A stretch of DNA of 39,052 bases from Prevotella sp. (GTDB taxonomy: Bacteria > Bacteroidota > Bacteroidia > Bacteroidales > Bacteroidaceae): the NCBI GenBank assembly GCA_017412705.1, contig JAFPWS010000063.1, positions 1-39,052 of the forward strand, in the 5' to 3' direction. The notes under the pieces were generated by a model. The model searched no databases, was not told the origin of the DNA, and worked only from the letters and a program-made list of their open reading frames with translations. Positions 1-7,850 of the stretch are shown here, one piece after another (the stretch's first letter is position 1; every line of letters begins with the position of its first letter). Made by a program: the position numbers and the translations under genes.

Positions 1-1494
1 GTCCGCGACGTCGAGCCCTATGTCCGCTTCTTCGATGACCACGGCACCCCTAACGACCGCCTCCTGGCCCACTACCTCCTTGGCCGCGCCTACTACGAGC
101 ACGGCGAGGCCCCCATGGCCCTGCAGTGCTACCACGACGCCATCGACTGTGCCGACACTACCGCTGCCGATTGCGACTTCGCCCAGCTAAGCAGGGTGTA
201 TGCCCAGATGGCAGAGATATTCCATTGGCAGGGGCTATACACACAACAGTTACAACATGATAAACTGTCTGTGAAGTATGCATGGTTAGCAAAGGATACC
301 CTTGGCGCTTTGATGAATTATGAACAGGAGAGTTTCGCCTACAAAGGGCTTGGACTGACAGACTCCGCGATATTCGTTATAGAAGATGTGGCTTCCAAAT
401 ATGAACAATTCGGATATCCACAAAATGGTGCAATTGCATTAGGGACTATCATAAGAACCTTGGTAAACAAAGGTGAACACAAGAAGGCCAAGCATTACAT
501 GGACCAATATGAGTCCGAATCAGGATTCTTTAATAAGGAAGGGGAAATCGTAAAAGGAAAAGAGCGGTATTATTATGCGAAAGGCTGTTATTATCAACAC
601 TGTATTCTTGATTCTGCAGAATATTGGTATCGGAAAGAATTAATAAACGGAAAAGACTTCAATAACCAAAATAGTGCAGCCGAAGGTCTTGCTATGGTTT
701 ACGAGCAGAAACACATGCTTGACTCCGCAACCAAATATTATGCATATGCCTACGCGATGAACGATTCCATGTTTGCCCATACAGCCACACAAACCATTGA
801 GCGTATGCAATCCATGTACGACTATTCCCGCCATCAAGAAGAAGCCTATAATGAAAAAGAAAAGGCAAATCAGCGGGCAACCATTATATGGATTTGTCTG
901 GTAATTATCGTCATCATTTGTATGATGGCATATATCATCTTCCGTGAATTGTCGCATAAACGGCACGATGCTGAACAGAAATATATGCAAAGCTTAACTG
1001 CTATAGAACAAGCCCATCACGACATTACCAATTTACGCCAAAGAGAAGATGTAAACAAAGAGTTGATTTCGGAGAAGGAACAAATAATCCGCGAACAAGA
1101 AACTATCATGAAATCACTGTTGCATCGCGATGGTAACAGCCAGTCGCTGGCAGATAAGAAATTAAAAGGGACTGATATCTACAATAGATTTGAGCTGTTA
1201 TCAGTCAAAGGTCAGCAGCCGACTTCTGAAGACTGGAAACAAATGGAGCAACATATCTTCCGCTGCTTTCCTGGATTCAAGGAATTTCTCTCAAAACACG
1301 AGGTTTCCATTAACGAAAAAGAATATAAAACCTGCCTGTTAGTACGTATTGGTATCAAGCCGACAAACATTGGCTCGATGTTGGGTGTTACTGCATCATA
1401 CATCACAGAACTACGTGCCAGAATGCTACAAAAGCTTTTTGGAATGGCTGGTTCTTCTAAACTGTTTGATAAACTCCTTAAAGAAATCTATTAA
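1..1494 (+). CDS. TPR-containing membrane regulator with C-terminal HTH (5' end outside window)
   Basis: The reading frame is open from base 1, so the gene begins upstream; the first internal Met is at 115. The visible part has tetratricopeptide-like helical repeats (AHYLLGRAYYEHGE, EGLAMVYEQKHMLDSATKYY). A transmembrane helix follows (IIWICLVIIVIICMMAYIIF, about 893-955), then a charged coiled coil and a C-terminal helical region (KTCLLVRIGIKPTNIGSMLGVTASYITELRARM) resembling a winged or helix-turn-helix DNA-binding domain. This layout is common in Bacteroidota as a membrane-anchored regulator with its TPRs outside the cytoplasm; ligand and targets cannot be read from sequence. Third codon positions are almost all G or C up to about base 190-235, then turn AT-rich. 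The DUF3244-like/peptidase pair downstream on the same strand is a plausible target, by proximity only. Confidence 0.85.
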   Translation, partial: VRDVEPYVRFFDDHGTPNDRLLAHYLLGRAYYEHGEAPMALQCYHDAIDCADTTAADCDFAQLSRVYAQMAEIFHWQGLYTQQLQHDKLSVKYAWLAKDTLGALMNYEQESFAYKGLGLTDSAIFVIEDVASKYEQFGYPQNGAIALGTIIRTLVNKGEHKKAKHYMDQYESESGFFNKEGEIVKGKERYYYAKGCYYQHCILDSAEYWYRKELINGKDFNNQNSAAEGLAMVYEQKHMLDSATKYYAYAYAMNDSMFAHTATQTIERMQSMYDYSRHQEEAYNEKEKANQRATIIWICLVIIVIICMMAYIIFRELSHKRHDAEQKYMQSLTAIEQAHHDITNLRQREDVNKELISEKEQIIREQETIMKSLLHRDGNSQSLADKKLKGTDIYNRFELLSVKGQQPTSEDWKQMEQHIFRCFPGFKEFLSKHEVSINEKEYKTCLLVRIGIKPTNIGSMLGVTASYITELRARMLQKLFGMAGSSKLFDKLLKEIY

Positions 1495-1633
1495 CTCACT
1501 ATCCTTATAACCTATCACTTTCTTAATTTATGTAAAAATCCACTTTGGGTCTATTGCGTCAGGAATGTTCTTGTTCTTTGAATTTCAAATAGTTACCATT
1601 ACTGAATTTTTCGCTTAATTCTTATTCATATGA

Positions 1634-1668
1634 TTTGCTCTCAGCAAAAGAATTTCTCATTAACTTTG
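1634..1668 (+). promoter_or_regulatory. Bacteroidota-type promoter for the DUF3244-like gene
   Basis: A TTTG at 1634-1637 and TAACTTTG at 1661-1668 match the Bacteroidota -33/-7 elements, with a 23-bp gap that is slightly long. The -7 box lies 32 bp before the ATG at 1701. The rest of the 206 bp between the two genes (1495-1700) is AT-rich with no other clear signal. Confidence 0.5.
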
Positions 1669-1700
1669 CACTGAGATTTTTACTTTTAAAACCAAATCGT

Positions 1701-2067
1701 ATGAAAAAATTTATTTTGTTTGCGTTGAGTGCCTTCGTTATGGGCACAAGACTATGCGCCCAAGAACTAATCCCTTTATCTGTAAGTTGGGGGGAGCGAC
1801 ATTTCTTATGGAAATGGGCACACCAAATCCCCAATGCAACCACCTACGGTTTATATCGACGATTACACGCTGTTGTTTGCCGTTGACCATCCTGAGTATG
1901 TCCTTAATATTAAGGACGAGGACGACAACGTGGTCTACACGACTGTGGTCTATTCTTCTCTGACGCAGGTCATCCTGCCTTCTACCCTCTCTGGCGACTA
2001 TCAGATAGAACTCGTCATGGGCAACTGGCTGTTCACAGGGTGTATTAATCTGTATTACCAACTTTAA
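1701..2067 (+). pseudogene. DUF3244-like secreted protein, frameshifted in a G6 run
   Basis: The ATG at 1701 opens a signal peptide (MKKFILFALSAFVMGTRLCA) and a mature start QELIPLSVSWG. That frame then reads nonsense and stops at 1886. Skipping one G in the six-G run at 1789-1794 continues as WGSDISYGNGHTKSP, then MQPPTVYIDDYTLLF and on to a natural stop at 2067, giving about 121 residues. The repaired protein has the size and beta-rich pattern of DUF3244-type small secreted proteins (a Val-Tyr-Ile-Asp-Asp strand and a late SGDYQIELVMG hairpin). Some small secreted beta proteins beside Bacteroidota cysteine peptidases act as inhibitors, and only 12 bp separate this gene from the peptidase downstream, so an inhibitor or chaperone role is possible but unproven. 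The frameshift may be a true lesion, a slippage switch or a sequencing error. Confidence 0.7.
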
Positions 2068-2079
2068 AACACAAACACA

Positions 2080-4206
2080 ATGAGAAAATTTTTATTCATC
2101 TTACTTTGCGTTTCAGTTTCATTTCTCTATGCACAACAGAAATATTCTATTTCACAAGACGAGGCATGGAAAATAGTATCTGAAGAAGTTTTGAATAATA
2201 AAATAGAGGGGATTAACGTTTACGTATCGAATTGTCCTGCAAAAAACATTATCAGAACTATTGCAGGTGAAGAGATTTCTTCTGATACTGATTCCTGGTT
2301 TTTCTTTATTGATGACATGCCAATGGAGAGCTGGGAGCATCCATGCCGTTATGTATTTGTTAATAGCACTAAAGGGCAACTTACGGTAATTAATAAAAGA
2401 ACACCACCCATGCTTAGTACAATGAAGAATATTGTAACACATAAAGTCCGCCATTCCGACGAAACACAATTCAATCTCTCTCCTGACTTTTTTAATCAAA
2501 AAGGCATGAAAAATAGCATGTCTATTGGCAACAACTATGCCGTAATTATAAATGGTGGCATTGATGCTCAATATAATCATGAGAGATATTGGAATCATTG
2601 TTCTGCTGTGTATCAAACTTTGGTCTATCTATATGGCGTTCCCAAAAGCCACATATACGTGTTAATGTCTGATGGAACTGACCCTGCTGCTGATATGCAT
2701 ATGATAAGTGGCTTATATCAATCATCACCTCTTGATTTGGATGGTGATGGATTGGCAGACATACAATATGCCGCAACACGTGCCAATATAGCAAGTGTCT
2801 TCAATACTTTAAGCAATACTTTGACATCCAATGACAACCTGTTTGTTTTTACAACAGACCATGGTGGACAAACTTCAGGACAACAAAGCTATTTGTGTTT
2901 ATGGAATTACGAAACACTCTATGATTATGAGTTTGCCAATTATATTAGTCAGGTAAATGCTAACAACATAAATCTATGTTTGGTACAATGTCATAGTGGT
3001 GGCTTTATTGATAATCTTACGGGGAATAATATTGTTGTTTCTACATCTTGTCGATATGATGAGAATGCATATGCTATGGATGATCTTAGATATAGCGAAT
3101 TCCTCTACTACTGGGTTTCAGCTGTTGCTGGTGAAACTCCTGATGGAATAATCGTTAATGCAGACTCCGATAACAATGGATTTGTATCCATTAGGGAGGC
3201 TTTTGAATATGCATCAGCAAATGACACACAAAACGAGCACCCACAGTATCTCTCAAGACCATCAAACTTAGGATTAGAAATAATAGCTACAGGTTCCGAT
3301 ATTAACATCTCAGGGCCAACCATACCATGCTCACAAGAAACGTATCAGGTTGAGAATCTACCGTCAGGATGCACTGTCAACTGGACATGGGCAGGCTCAG
3401 GACTGACCGTTGACAGCATACCCATTTTAGTAGAACCCTACTATTCGACCAACAACTATCTTAAACTCAACAGAAGTAATCTGTCATACGCAAAAGGAGT
3501 CATTACGGCTAACATCCAACAAAGCGGAGCAACAATCGGCACTTTAACCAAAACGATAGATACGGGAGCTTATTTCTATGGCACATGGTATCAAGGCTCT
3601 GCTACAGCAAGCACATTGGCATGTGGGGCGTCTTATAACATTACAGACGGCTCGAGTGTAGTCTTACAATCGGCGGACTTCATGGATGCCACAGCAACAT
3701 ATACATCAAATGACCTTTTGCTTCTTGGGGGGTTAAGTCATTCTGGAAATACTATCTCATTTACGCCAATTGCCTCACTAATAAATCCTATGGGATTAAA
3801 TGCAATAGACCCAGATGGGTTAGGTAACTCTGTAACCATCCACGTCAAGAATACTACAACATGTGAAACTTTCAAGTTTACGTTCACTATATTGACTCAT
3901 CCAACGTCAGGTACCTTAAATCTTAATATTAATTCCTCTGGCAGTGAATATACATTCTCACTTGATGATAGCCAACCTGGTGAAAGCAACTATAGAGCCT
4001 CTGCAACAGAGATTTTAGGCGATGGACAGACTTGGAATCTTGAAATTGTTGAGTTAGAATCAGGAGAAGCTGTCTATAACGAGCAATCTGAGAAAAGATC
4101 GATTACGGTCAATATGTCAAGCCAAAAATCTGGCATATATGTGGTTGTAGCCCGTATTGGCAATAAGACTGTTGCAACACAAAAAATTGCAATCACCAAT
4201 CAATAA
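2080..4206 (+). CDS. Secreted caspase-fold (C13/legumain-like) cysteine peptidase
   Basis: The 708-residue protein starts with a signal peptide (MRKFLFILLCVSVSFLYAQQ). Residues about 21-110 resemble a propeptide-like domain. The catalytic region (about 150-400) has the legumain/caspase-fold landmarks: strand YAVIINGG, then FTTDHGG with the likely catalytic His261, then LCLVQCHSGGF with the likely nucleophile Cys304. A DLDGDGLAD segment (about 219-227) and NADSDNNGFVS look like Ca-binding loops. The remainder (about 410-708) is beta-rich and ends in a domain like those that close secreted Bacteroidota proteins (SGIYVVVARIGNKTVATQKI); its last residues suggest a possible sorting domain, but this is weak. 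It probably works outside the cell on protein substrates. It is transcribed with the frameshifted DUF3244-like gene 12 bp upstream. Family assignment at fold level is good; the substrate is unknown. Confidence 0.8.
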   Translation: MRKFLFILLCVSVSFLYAQQKYSISQDEAWKIVSEEVLNNKIEGINVYVSNCPAKNIIRTIAGEEISSDTDSWFFFIDDMPMESWEHPCRYVFVNSTKGQLTVINKRTPPMLSTMKNIVTHKVRHSDETQFNLSPDFFNQKGMKNSMSIGNNYAVIINGGIDAQYNHERYWNHCSAVYQTLVYLYGVPKSHIYVLMSDGTDPAADMHMISGLYQSSPLDLDGDGLADIQYAATRANIASVFNTLSNTLTSNDNLFVFTTDHGGQTSGQQSYLCLWNYETLYDYEFANYISQVNANNINLCLVQCHSGGFIDNLTGNNIVVSTSCRYDENAYAMDDLRYSEFLYYWVSAVAGETPDGIIVNADSDNNGFVSIREAFEYASANDTQNEHPQYLSRPSNLGLEIIATGSDINISGPTIPCSQETYQVENLPSGCTVNWTWAGSGLTVDSIPILVEPYYSTNNYLKLNRSNLSYAKGVITANIQQSGATIGTLTKTIDTGAYFYGTWYQGSATASTLACGASYNITDGSSVVLQSADFMDATATYTSNDLLLLGGLSHSGNTISFTPIASLINPMGLNAIDPDGLGNSVTIHVKNTTTCETFKFTFTILTHPTSGTLNLNINSSGSEYTFSLDDSQPGESNYRASATEILGDGQTWNLEIVELESGEAVYNEQSEKRSITVNMSSQKSGIYVVVARIGNKTVATQKIAITNQ

Positions 4207-4211
4207 GACTA

Positions 4212-4244
4212 CAATATGGGACGGGCTATGACCGTCCCATATTG
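4212..4244. terminator. Perfect 13-bp hairpin after the peptidase gene
   Basis: CAATATGGGACGG (4212-4224) and CCGTCCCATATTG (4232-4244) pair perfectly around a 7-nt loop, 5 bp after the peptidase stop. No T-tract follows on the plus strand (AAAAA follows instead), so it is either a non-canonical terminator or an mRNA 3'-end stabiliser. Confidence 0.6.
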
Positions 4245-4306
4245 AAAAATGGACAAATCTTAGAATAAAATTCGTACAGAAATGACCTGAATATCGAAAA
4301 AAGTTG

Positions 4307-4314
4307 TATCTTTG
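4307..4314 (+). promoter_or_regulatory. -7 element TATCTTTG upstream of the lipoprotein gene
   Basis: TATCTTTG followed by GCA matches the Bacteroidota -7 box and lies 41 bp before the chosen ATG (4356). No convincing TTG is visible at the usual upstream distance, so the -33 element is weak or absent. Confidence 0.5.
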
Positions 4315-4355
4315 CACATAGAAAACAATAATTTATAATACTAAAATGAAAGAAT

Positions 4356-4910
4356 ATGAAAAAGAGTTTTTTAATTTTATTGATGATGACATTCGTGTCT
4401 GCGCTTGTTGTCATGGGATGCGGAGAGGATAATTCTTCAAGTCAGGACCAGTCGCAGGAGCCTGCGGCAGAAAAAGTCCAAGGAACCGTTAGCGATGAAA
4501 AAATGTCATACGACGAATCTGCTCCAAACCTGCTGGTGTCATTTGCCAATACTGGATGTAAGCAGGATGCCAATACCACTCGTGCCGAAAGTTTTTATAG
4601 CAAAGAGACCATCGTGTATGAGGCAACTCAAGACGGAGGTTTGATAGTCCACCACAACAACATCCTTTACGGCTGCACGGCGGAGATTAGCTCCATGGCA
4701 AACATACAGGGCAATATCATAGAAATATACGAAAAGACAGAGCATAATGCTGACGTTGACTGTGTCTGCCCTTATGACTTGAAGATGGAGGTTGGCGGGC
4801 TGAAGCAAGGCTCATACACCCTGGTGATTGGCGGTAACTCCTGCCACACCATTACCATCCCCATCGAATACACTACTCAGCTGAAAGGGGAGTTTGTCGT
4901 AAGAGAGTGA
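4356..4910 (+). CDS. Cysteine-containing lipoprotein, unknown function
   Basis: The 184-residue product has a signal peptide ending in a lipobox-like VVMGC, giving a lipidated Cys at about residue 22 and a short acidic/Gln-rich linker (SSSQDQSQEPAAEK). The globular part carries Cys in TGCKQD, LYGCTAE and the pair CVCPYDLKMEVGGL, followed by GSYTLVIGGNSCH. The CxCP-YDL..GL..GSYTL pattern resembles small Bacteroidota lipoproteins with a beta-sandwich fold that I cannot name with certainty. The ATG at 4356 was preferred over the ATG at 4345, which is in another frame, because only this frame gives a signal peptide. The gene has its own -7 element and appears monocistronic. Confidence 0.85.
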   Translation: MKKSFLILLMMTFVSALVVMGCGEDNSSSQDQSQEPAAEKVQGTVSDEKMSYDESAPNLLVSFANTGCKQDANTTRAESFYSKETIVYEATQDGGLIVHHNNILYGCTAEISSMANIQGNIIEIYEKTEHNADVDCVCPYDLKMEVGGLKQGSYTLVIGGNSCHTITIPIEYTTQLKGEFVVRE

Positions 4911-5078
4911 AGGCCATACAAAGATTGGCGACGTAATGTGAAGGATTCTCGAATCACGCGAATCCCCTGATTTTATGTCGTCGTATGCCGGACATCAGAT
5001 GAAATCAAGGCCCGTCAGCGGATGCTTGCCGCTGGTGACGGCATCGGGTTCGAAGATGAAGCACCATTTCAATGGTCA

Positions 5079-5214
5079 ATGACACATGACAGATATGACG
5101 GATAAAAACAGGAATCCCTCACACGTGTACGCAGGAACTTTTGGCAGTGTCAACACTTCCTGCGTACACGCGAGAGAAATCAGGAAACCATGTGTCATAT
5201 CCGTCATCCGTCAT
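5079..5214. repeat. Imperfect inverted repeat with a 14-bp perfect core
   Basis: CGTGTACGCAGGAA (5124-5137) pairs perfectly with TTCCTGCGTACACG (5157-5170) around a 19-nt loop. Outside the core, ATGACACATG (5079-5088) is the reverse complement of CATGTGTCAT (5189-5198). ATGAC-type heptamers occur on the left in direct orientation and on the right inverted (ATCCGTCAT at 5199-5207 and 5206-5214). It could be a small non-autonomous element, a binding site or a structured RNA. There is no transposase nearby. Confidence 0.75.
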
Positions 5215-5418
5215 GTAAAAGTGAAGCATGAAGATCATCACCGGAAAGTTCAGCATCGACGTGGCGGAGTGACGGACATCGCTCTCTTGACGACAGAAAT
5301 ATTTGGAGTATCGGGAAACAGTGGGAAGAATGCGGGAGGAAACGGGAGGAAACGGAAATCGGGGGTCGGAATGTCGTACCTTTGCACTGACAACGAGGGA
5401 GCGGCGGCCTGAGCTGAA

Positions 5419-5484
5419 GTTTGGTACCGACAAAGCAAGGGTTTCCTACCGAGAAACTGGTAGTTTCCTACCGAGAAACTCCGC
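5419..5484. repeat. 22-bp-period palindromic tandem array, three units
   Basis: Units begin at 5419, 5441 and 5463, each 22 bp. Units 2 and 3 share an identical 18-bp start with the palindrome GTTTC-CTACCGA-GAAAC. Unit 1 reads GTTTG-GTACCGA-CAAAG: the fifth base changed C to G and its partner G to C, so pairing is preserved. The array lies between two convergent genes. Confidence 0.85.
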
Positions 5485-5520
5485 GTCGTGAGAGAACCAT
5501 AACCCTTAACTCATTAACCA

Positions 5521-6072
5521 TTATGAAGAAGACTTGGCGAAGGCAGTCAGCAGCAGGAGCGTAAGAATAGCAATAATGGCTACGGCAGGCCATAGGGACG
5601 GGGTGGAAGGGTGCTGCGGTGCACCAAAGGTGGTCTGATACTGTAGCATACGGTCTATGTAGGCATCGACTGTCTGCCAGTTGGCCGCCTCAATCTCTGG
5701 CAGTAGGTGCAGGAATACCTCTCTGATATACTTGCGGTGCTCTGTCTCCATGCCGGCAGGCAGCGTGTCGGTTGCGGCATACCAGCTGACGGTGCCAGCT
5801 GCGTTGTGAGGGAAAATGCGCAGCGTCTTCCAACCATCGTAGTTGAAGACGTAGGTGGTAAACATCTGTTCTTGCGTCAGACTGTCGCTGGGGGATGTCT
5901 GGTGTGAGCGGATGTAGCTGCTGATGGGGCTGATGTTGCCTTCGCCGTCGCACACCAACAGCCGGCAAAAATGAGCGGCAGTGGCCTTGGGCAGCATACA
6001 GGGAGTGCTTCTCGCTGCTGTGCCGCACAGGGCTACTGCCACTGTTAAGAGTATATGCGTGATGTGACGCAT
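5521..6072 (-). CDS. Small exported protein with C-terminal membrane anchor, di-heme oxidoreductase partner
   Basis: The 183-residue product has an N-terminal signal peptide (MRHITHILLTVAVALCGTAA) and a C-terminal transmembrane helix (LWPAVAIIAILTLLLLTAF), leaving about 130 residues outside the cytoplasm. I do not recognise a domain. Its ATG overlaps the stop of the di-heme oxidoreductase gene (TGATG at 6070-6074), which argues for translational coupling and a shared function. As the last gene of the porin-imelysin-di-heme unit, it might anchor or assist the cytochrome at the membrane; that role is inference from position only. Confidence 0.8.
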   Translation of the reverse strand: MRHITHILLTVAVALCGTAARSTPCMLPKATAAHFCRLLVCDGEGNISPISSYIRSHQTSPSDSLTQEQMFTTYVFNYDGWKTLRIFPHNAAGTVSWYAATDTLPAGMETEHRKYIREVFLHLLPEIEAANWQTVDAYIDRMLQYQTTFGAPQHPSTPSLWPAVAIIAILTLLLLTAFAKSSS

Positions 6073-7823
6073 CAGATGGATTCAATGAATTTCACGACGG
6101 CGTCGCGGTCGGCCTTCTTCAGGTTATAGAACTTCTCTGTCGATGTGTATGCATCGGACTGCTTTGAGTAGCCGTGCCACATGATGGCCTCGATGACCGT
6201 TCGTGCGCGGCAGTCGTGCAAACGGTCGTCGGCTCCTGTCAGCTGTCGGCTCAGGCCACGTCCCCAGAGTGGGGTGGTGCGACACCAGCCGGTACGGATG
6301 TCGTTAATCATGAACAGACGATGCTGCACCATGTCGGTGTAGGGCCAGATGGTCTGGTTGGGATAGCGCGGCAGCATCTGCGAGGCGCTCTTGCCGATTG
6401 TGGCGGCGTAGGCCTTGGTGGAGGCGTCGACCCACATGTTGTCGGCTCCTGTGGTCCACGAGGGACGGTGACACCGTGCACAGCCCAGCTCGGTGAACAA
6501 GGTCTTGCCGCGCTGTACCGTAGCGTCGTCGAGGTTACGGGCCGCGGGAACTGCCAGACCGCGGTGCCACACCATGAACTGGTAGTACTGCTTGTCGCTC
6601 ATCTCTTCCTGGCCTCCATAGTAGGCGTCGTTCAGAAGGTACTTCTCGAAGGTCTCCTTGTAGGCGACGGAGGGTGTGTTCAGCACCTCGTAGACGCGAT
6701 TCTTGATGCCTTCGTCAGTGCCGTCGGCATAGTAGGGATGCAGGATGCTGGACGTAGAGGCTCCATGCTGCTTGATGTAGGCGATGACCTCAGGGTCCTC
6801 GCTCTGTGCCTTGGCCCATGCTGTGGTTGTGTAGAGCCAGTGGCGGTCGGAGCGCGTGACGTTGGTAATGTTCCAGATGGCGTTGGCTCCGGCGCCGTCC
6901 TGCAGCGAACCACGTGTCATGGCATATGTGAAGCGCTTCAGCGGACCATGTGAGCCGCGGTGCGTGCCAGTGTCATTGTAGGGTGCTGAGTAGTAGGCCG
7001 AGGCCTTGAAGGTACCGGCAGCCTTGTCCCACATGGCGGGGTTCAGCTCGACATAGGGGGCCTCGGCAGCCCACTGCTTCTCAATGTCCTCGTCGTCGAT
7101 GGCATCCAGCAGTCCTGTACCGTAGACACCGATGGTTGACTCCAGTCGGACGTCATAGTTCGAGGGCTTGGGGTCGGTGTTGAAGGCTGTCTGTGGAATG
7201 CGTACCTCAGGATAGATGAGCGAGTAGGTCTCGCCGTCGGGGAACGTCATAGCCAGTCCGCTCTCCATTTGCGATACCGTCTTCCACTCGATGCTGATCT
7301 GGCTTTCGTCGATGGGTGCCTTGAAGGGTGCCATGGCCTGTGTCTGCGGCATGCCTGTCACCTCGGTGATGTAGCCGTTGGTGTCGGGATGGTAGATGAC
7401 CAGCAGGTAGCCGTTGCCAATCTGGTTGGCGCGATACTCCGTCTGACGCTTGCCGTGTCCGTAGGACGGGTGGCAGGCGATGCACGAGTTGCGTACCCAT
7501 GCCGGTCCGAGGCCCTTGCGGGGCTCCACGTCGAACGTGTAGAGGTGTTCGAAGAAGTCCTCGCCCGTGTTGAAGTCGGCATCCATGCCTGCGTCCTCAG
7601 CAGCCGGGGTGATGGCTGAGTAGCTGGCTTTTTCGGTTGTTCCCAGCTCACCGCCGGGATACCACTCCTCGGCAGTGAAGTTGCCAGTGGCCTTGCCGAA
7701 GTTGTTGGTGGTAGGCGTCAGGTTGCCAAGGTCTGTGGCATCGTCATTACTGTCAGAACAAGCTGTCAGCATGCCTGCGCATGCCAACAGCCCGATAAAG
7801 GTCTTTTTTGAAAACTGAATCAT
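6072..7823 (-). CDS. Di-heme c-type oxidoreductase lipoprotein (DUF1111/DHOR family)
   Basis: The 583-residue product carries a lipoprotein signal ending LTAC (Cys22) and two c-type heme motifs, CIACH (114-118) and CARCH (448-452). The spacing, length and the flanking GPAWVRNSCIACH and RGKTLFTELGCARCH segments fit the di-heme oxidoreductase family related to MauG/cytochrome c peroxidases. The family is typically found beside imelysin proteins in bacterial iron-uptake loci. It should be lipid-anchored and periplasmic or surface-facing, and needs a cytochrome c maturation system that is not encoded here. It follows the imelysin gene by 27 bp and overlaps the membrane-protein gene downstream. 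A redox role in releasing or processing iron is the usual proposal; the reaction is unproven. Confidence 0.9.
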   Translation of the reverse strand: MIQFSKKTFIGLLACAGMLTACSDSNDDATDLGNLTPTTNNFGKATGNFTAEEWYPGGELGTTEKASYSAITPAAEDAGMDADFNTGEDFFEHLYTFDVEPRKGLGPAWVRNSCIACHPSYGHGKRQTEYRANQIGNGYLLVIYHPDTNGYITEVTGMPQTQAMAPFKAPIDESQISIEWKTVSQMESGLAMTFPDGETYSLIYPEVRIPQTAFNTDPKPSNYDVRLESTIGVYGTGLLDAIDDEDIEKQWAAEAPYVELNPAMWDKAAGTFKASAYYSAPYNDTGTHRGSHGPLKRFTYAMTRGSLQDGAGANAIWNITNVTRSDRHWLYTTTAWAKAQSEDPEVIAYIKQHGASTSSILHPYYADGTDEGIKNRVYEVLNTPSVAYKETFEKYLLNDAYYGGQEEMSDKQYYQFMVWHRGLAVPAARNLDDATVQRGKTLFTELGCARCHRPSWTTGADNMWVDASTKAYAATIGKSASQMLPRYPNQTIWPYTDMVQHRLFMINDIRTGWCRTTPLWGRGLSRQLTGADDRLHDCRARTVIEAIMWHGYSKQSDAYTSTEKFYNLKKADRDAVVKFIESI

Positions 7824-7850
7824 GGGTATTTGTTCTGTTGTTTAGTCGGA

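Larger units (their letters stand above)
4911..5520. other. Non-coding interval between convergent genes
   Basis: These 610 bases separate the lipoprotein stop from the end of a minus-strand gene. They contain an imperfect inverted repeat (5079-5214) and a 22-bp-period palindromic array (5419-5484). TACCTTTG at 5378-5385 has the form of a plus-strand -7 box, but no gene follows it. Short open frames here lack signal peptides, recognisable domains or ribosome-binding context. Confidence 0.7.

Noticed and set aside
5378-5385. TACCTTTG box in the 4911-5520 interval
   Set aside because: It has the shape of a -7 element, but no gene follows it and the sequence goes straight into the palindromic array; it could mark a small RNA, but nothing else supports that.
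5086-5412. Plus-strand open frame of 108 codons
   Set aside because: It lies in the inverted-repeat region, has no ribosome-binding context and reads as low-information sequence.
6174-6953. Long open frame on the plus strand
   Set aside because: It lies inside the di-heme gene, whose codon bias and heme motifs are clear on the minus strand; the translation has no recognisable domain.
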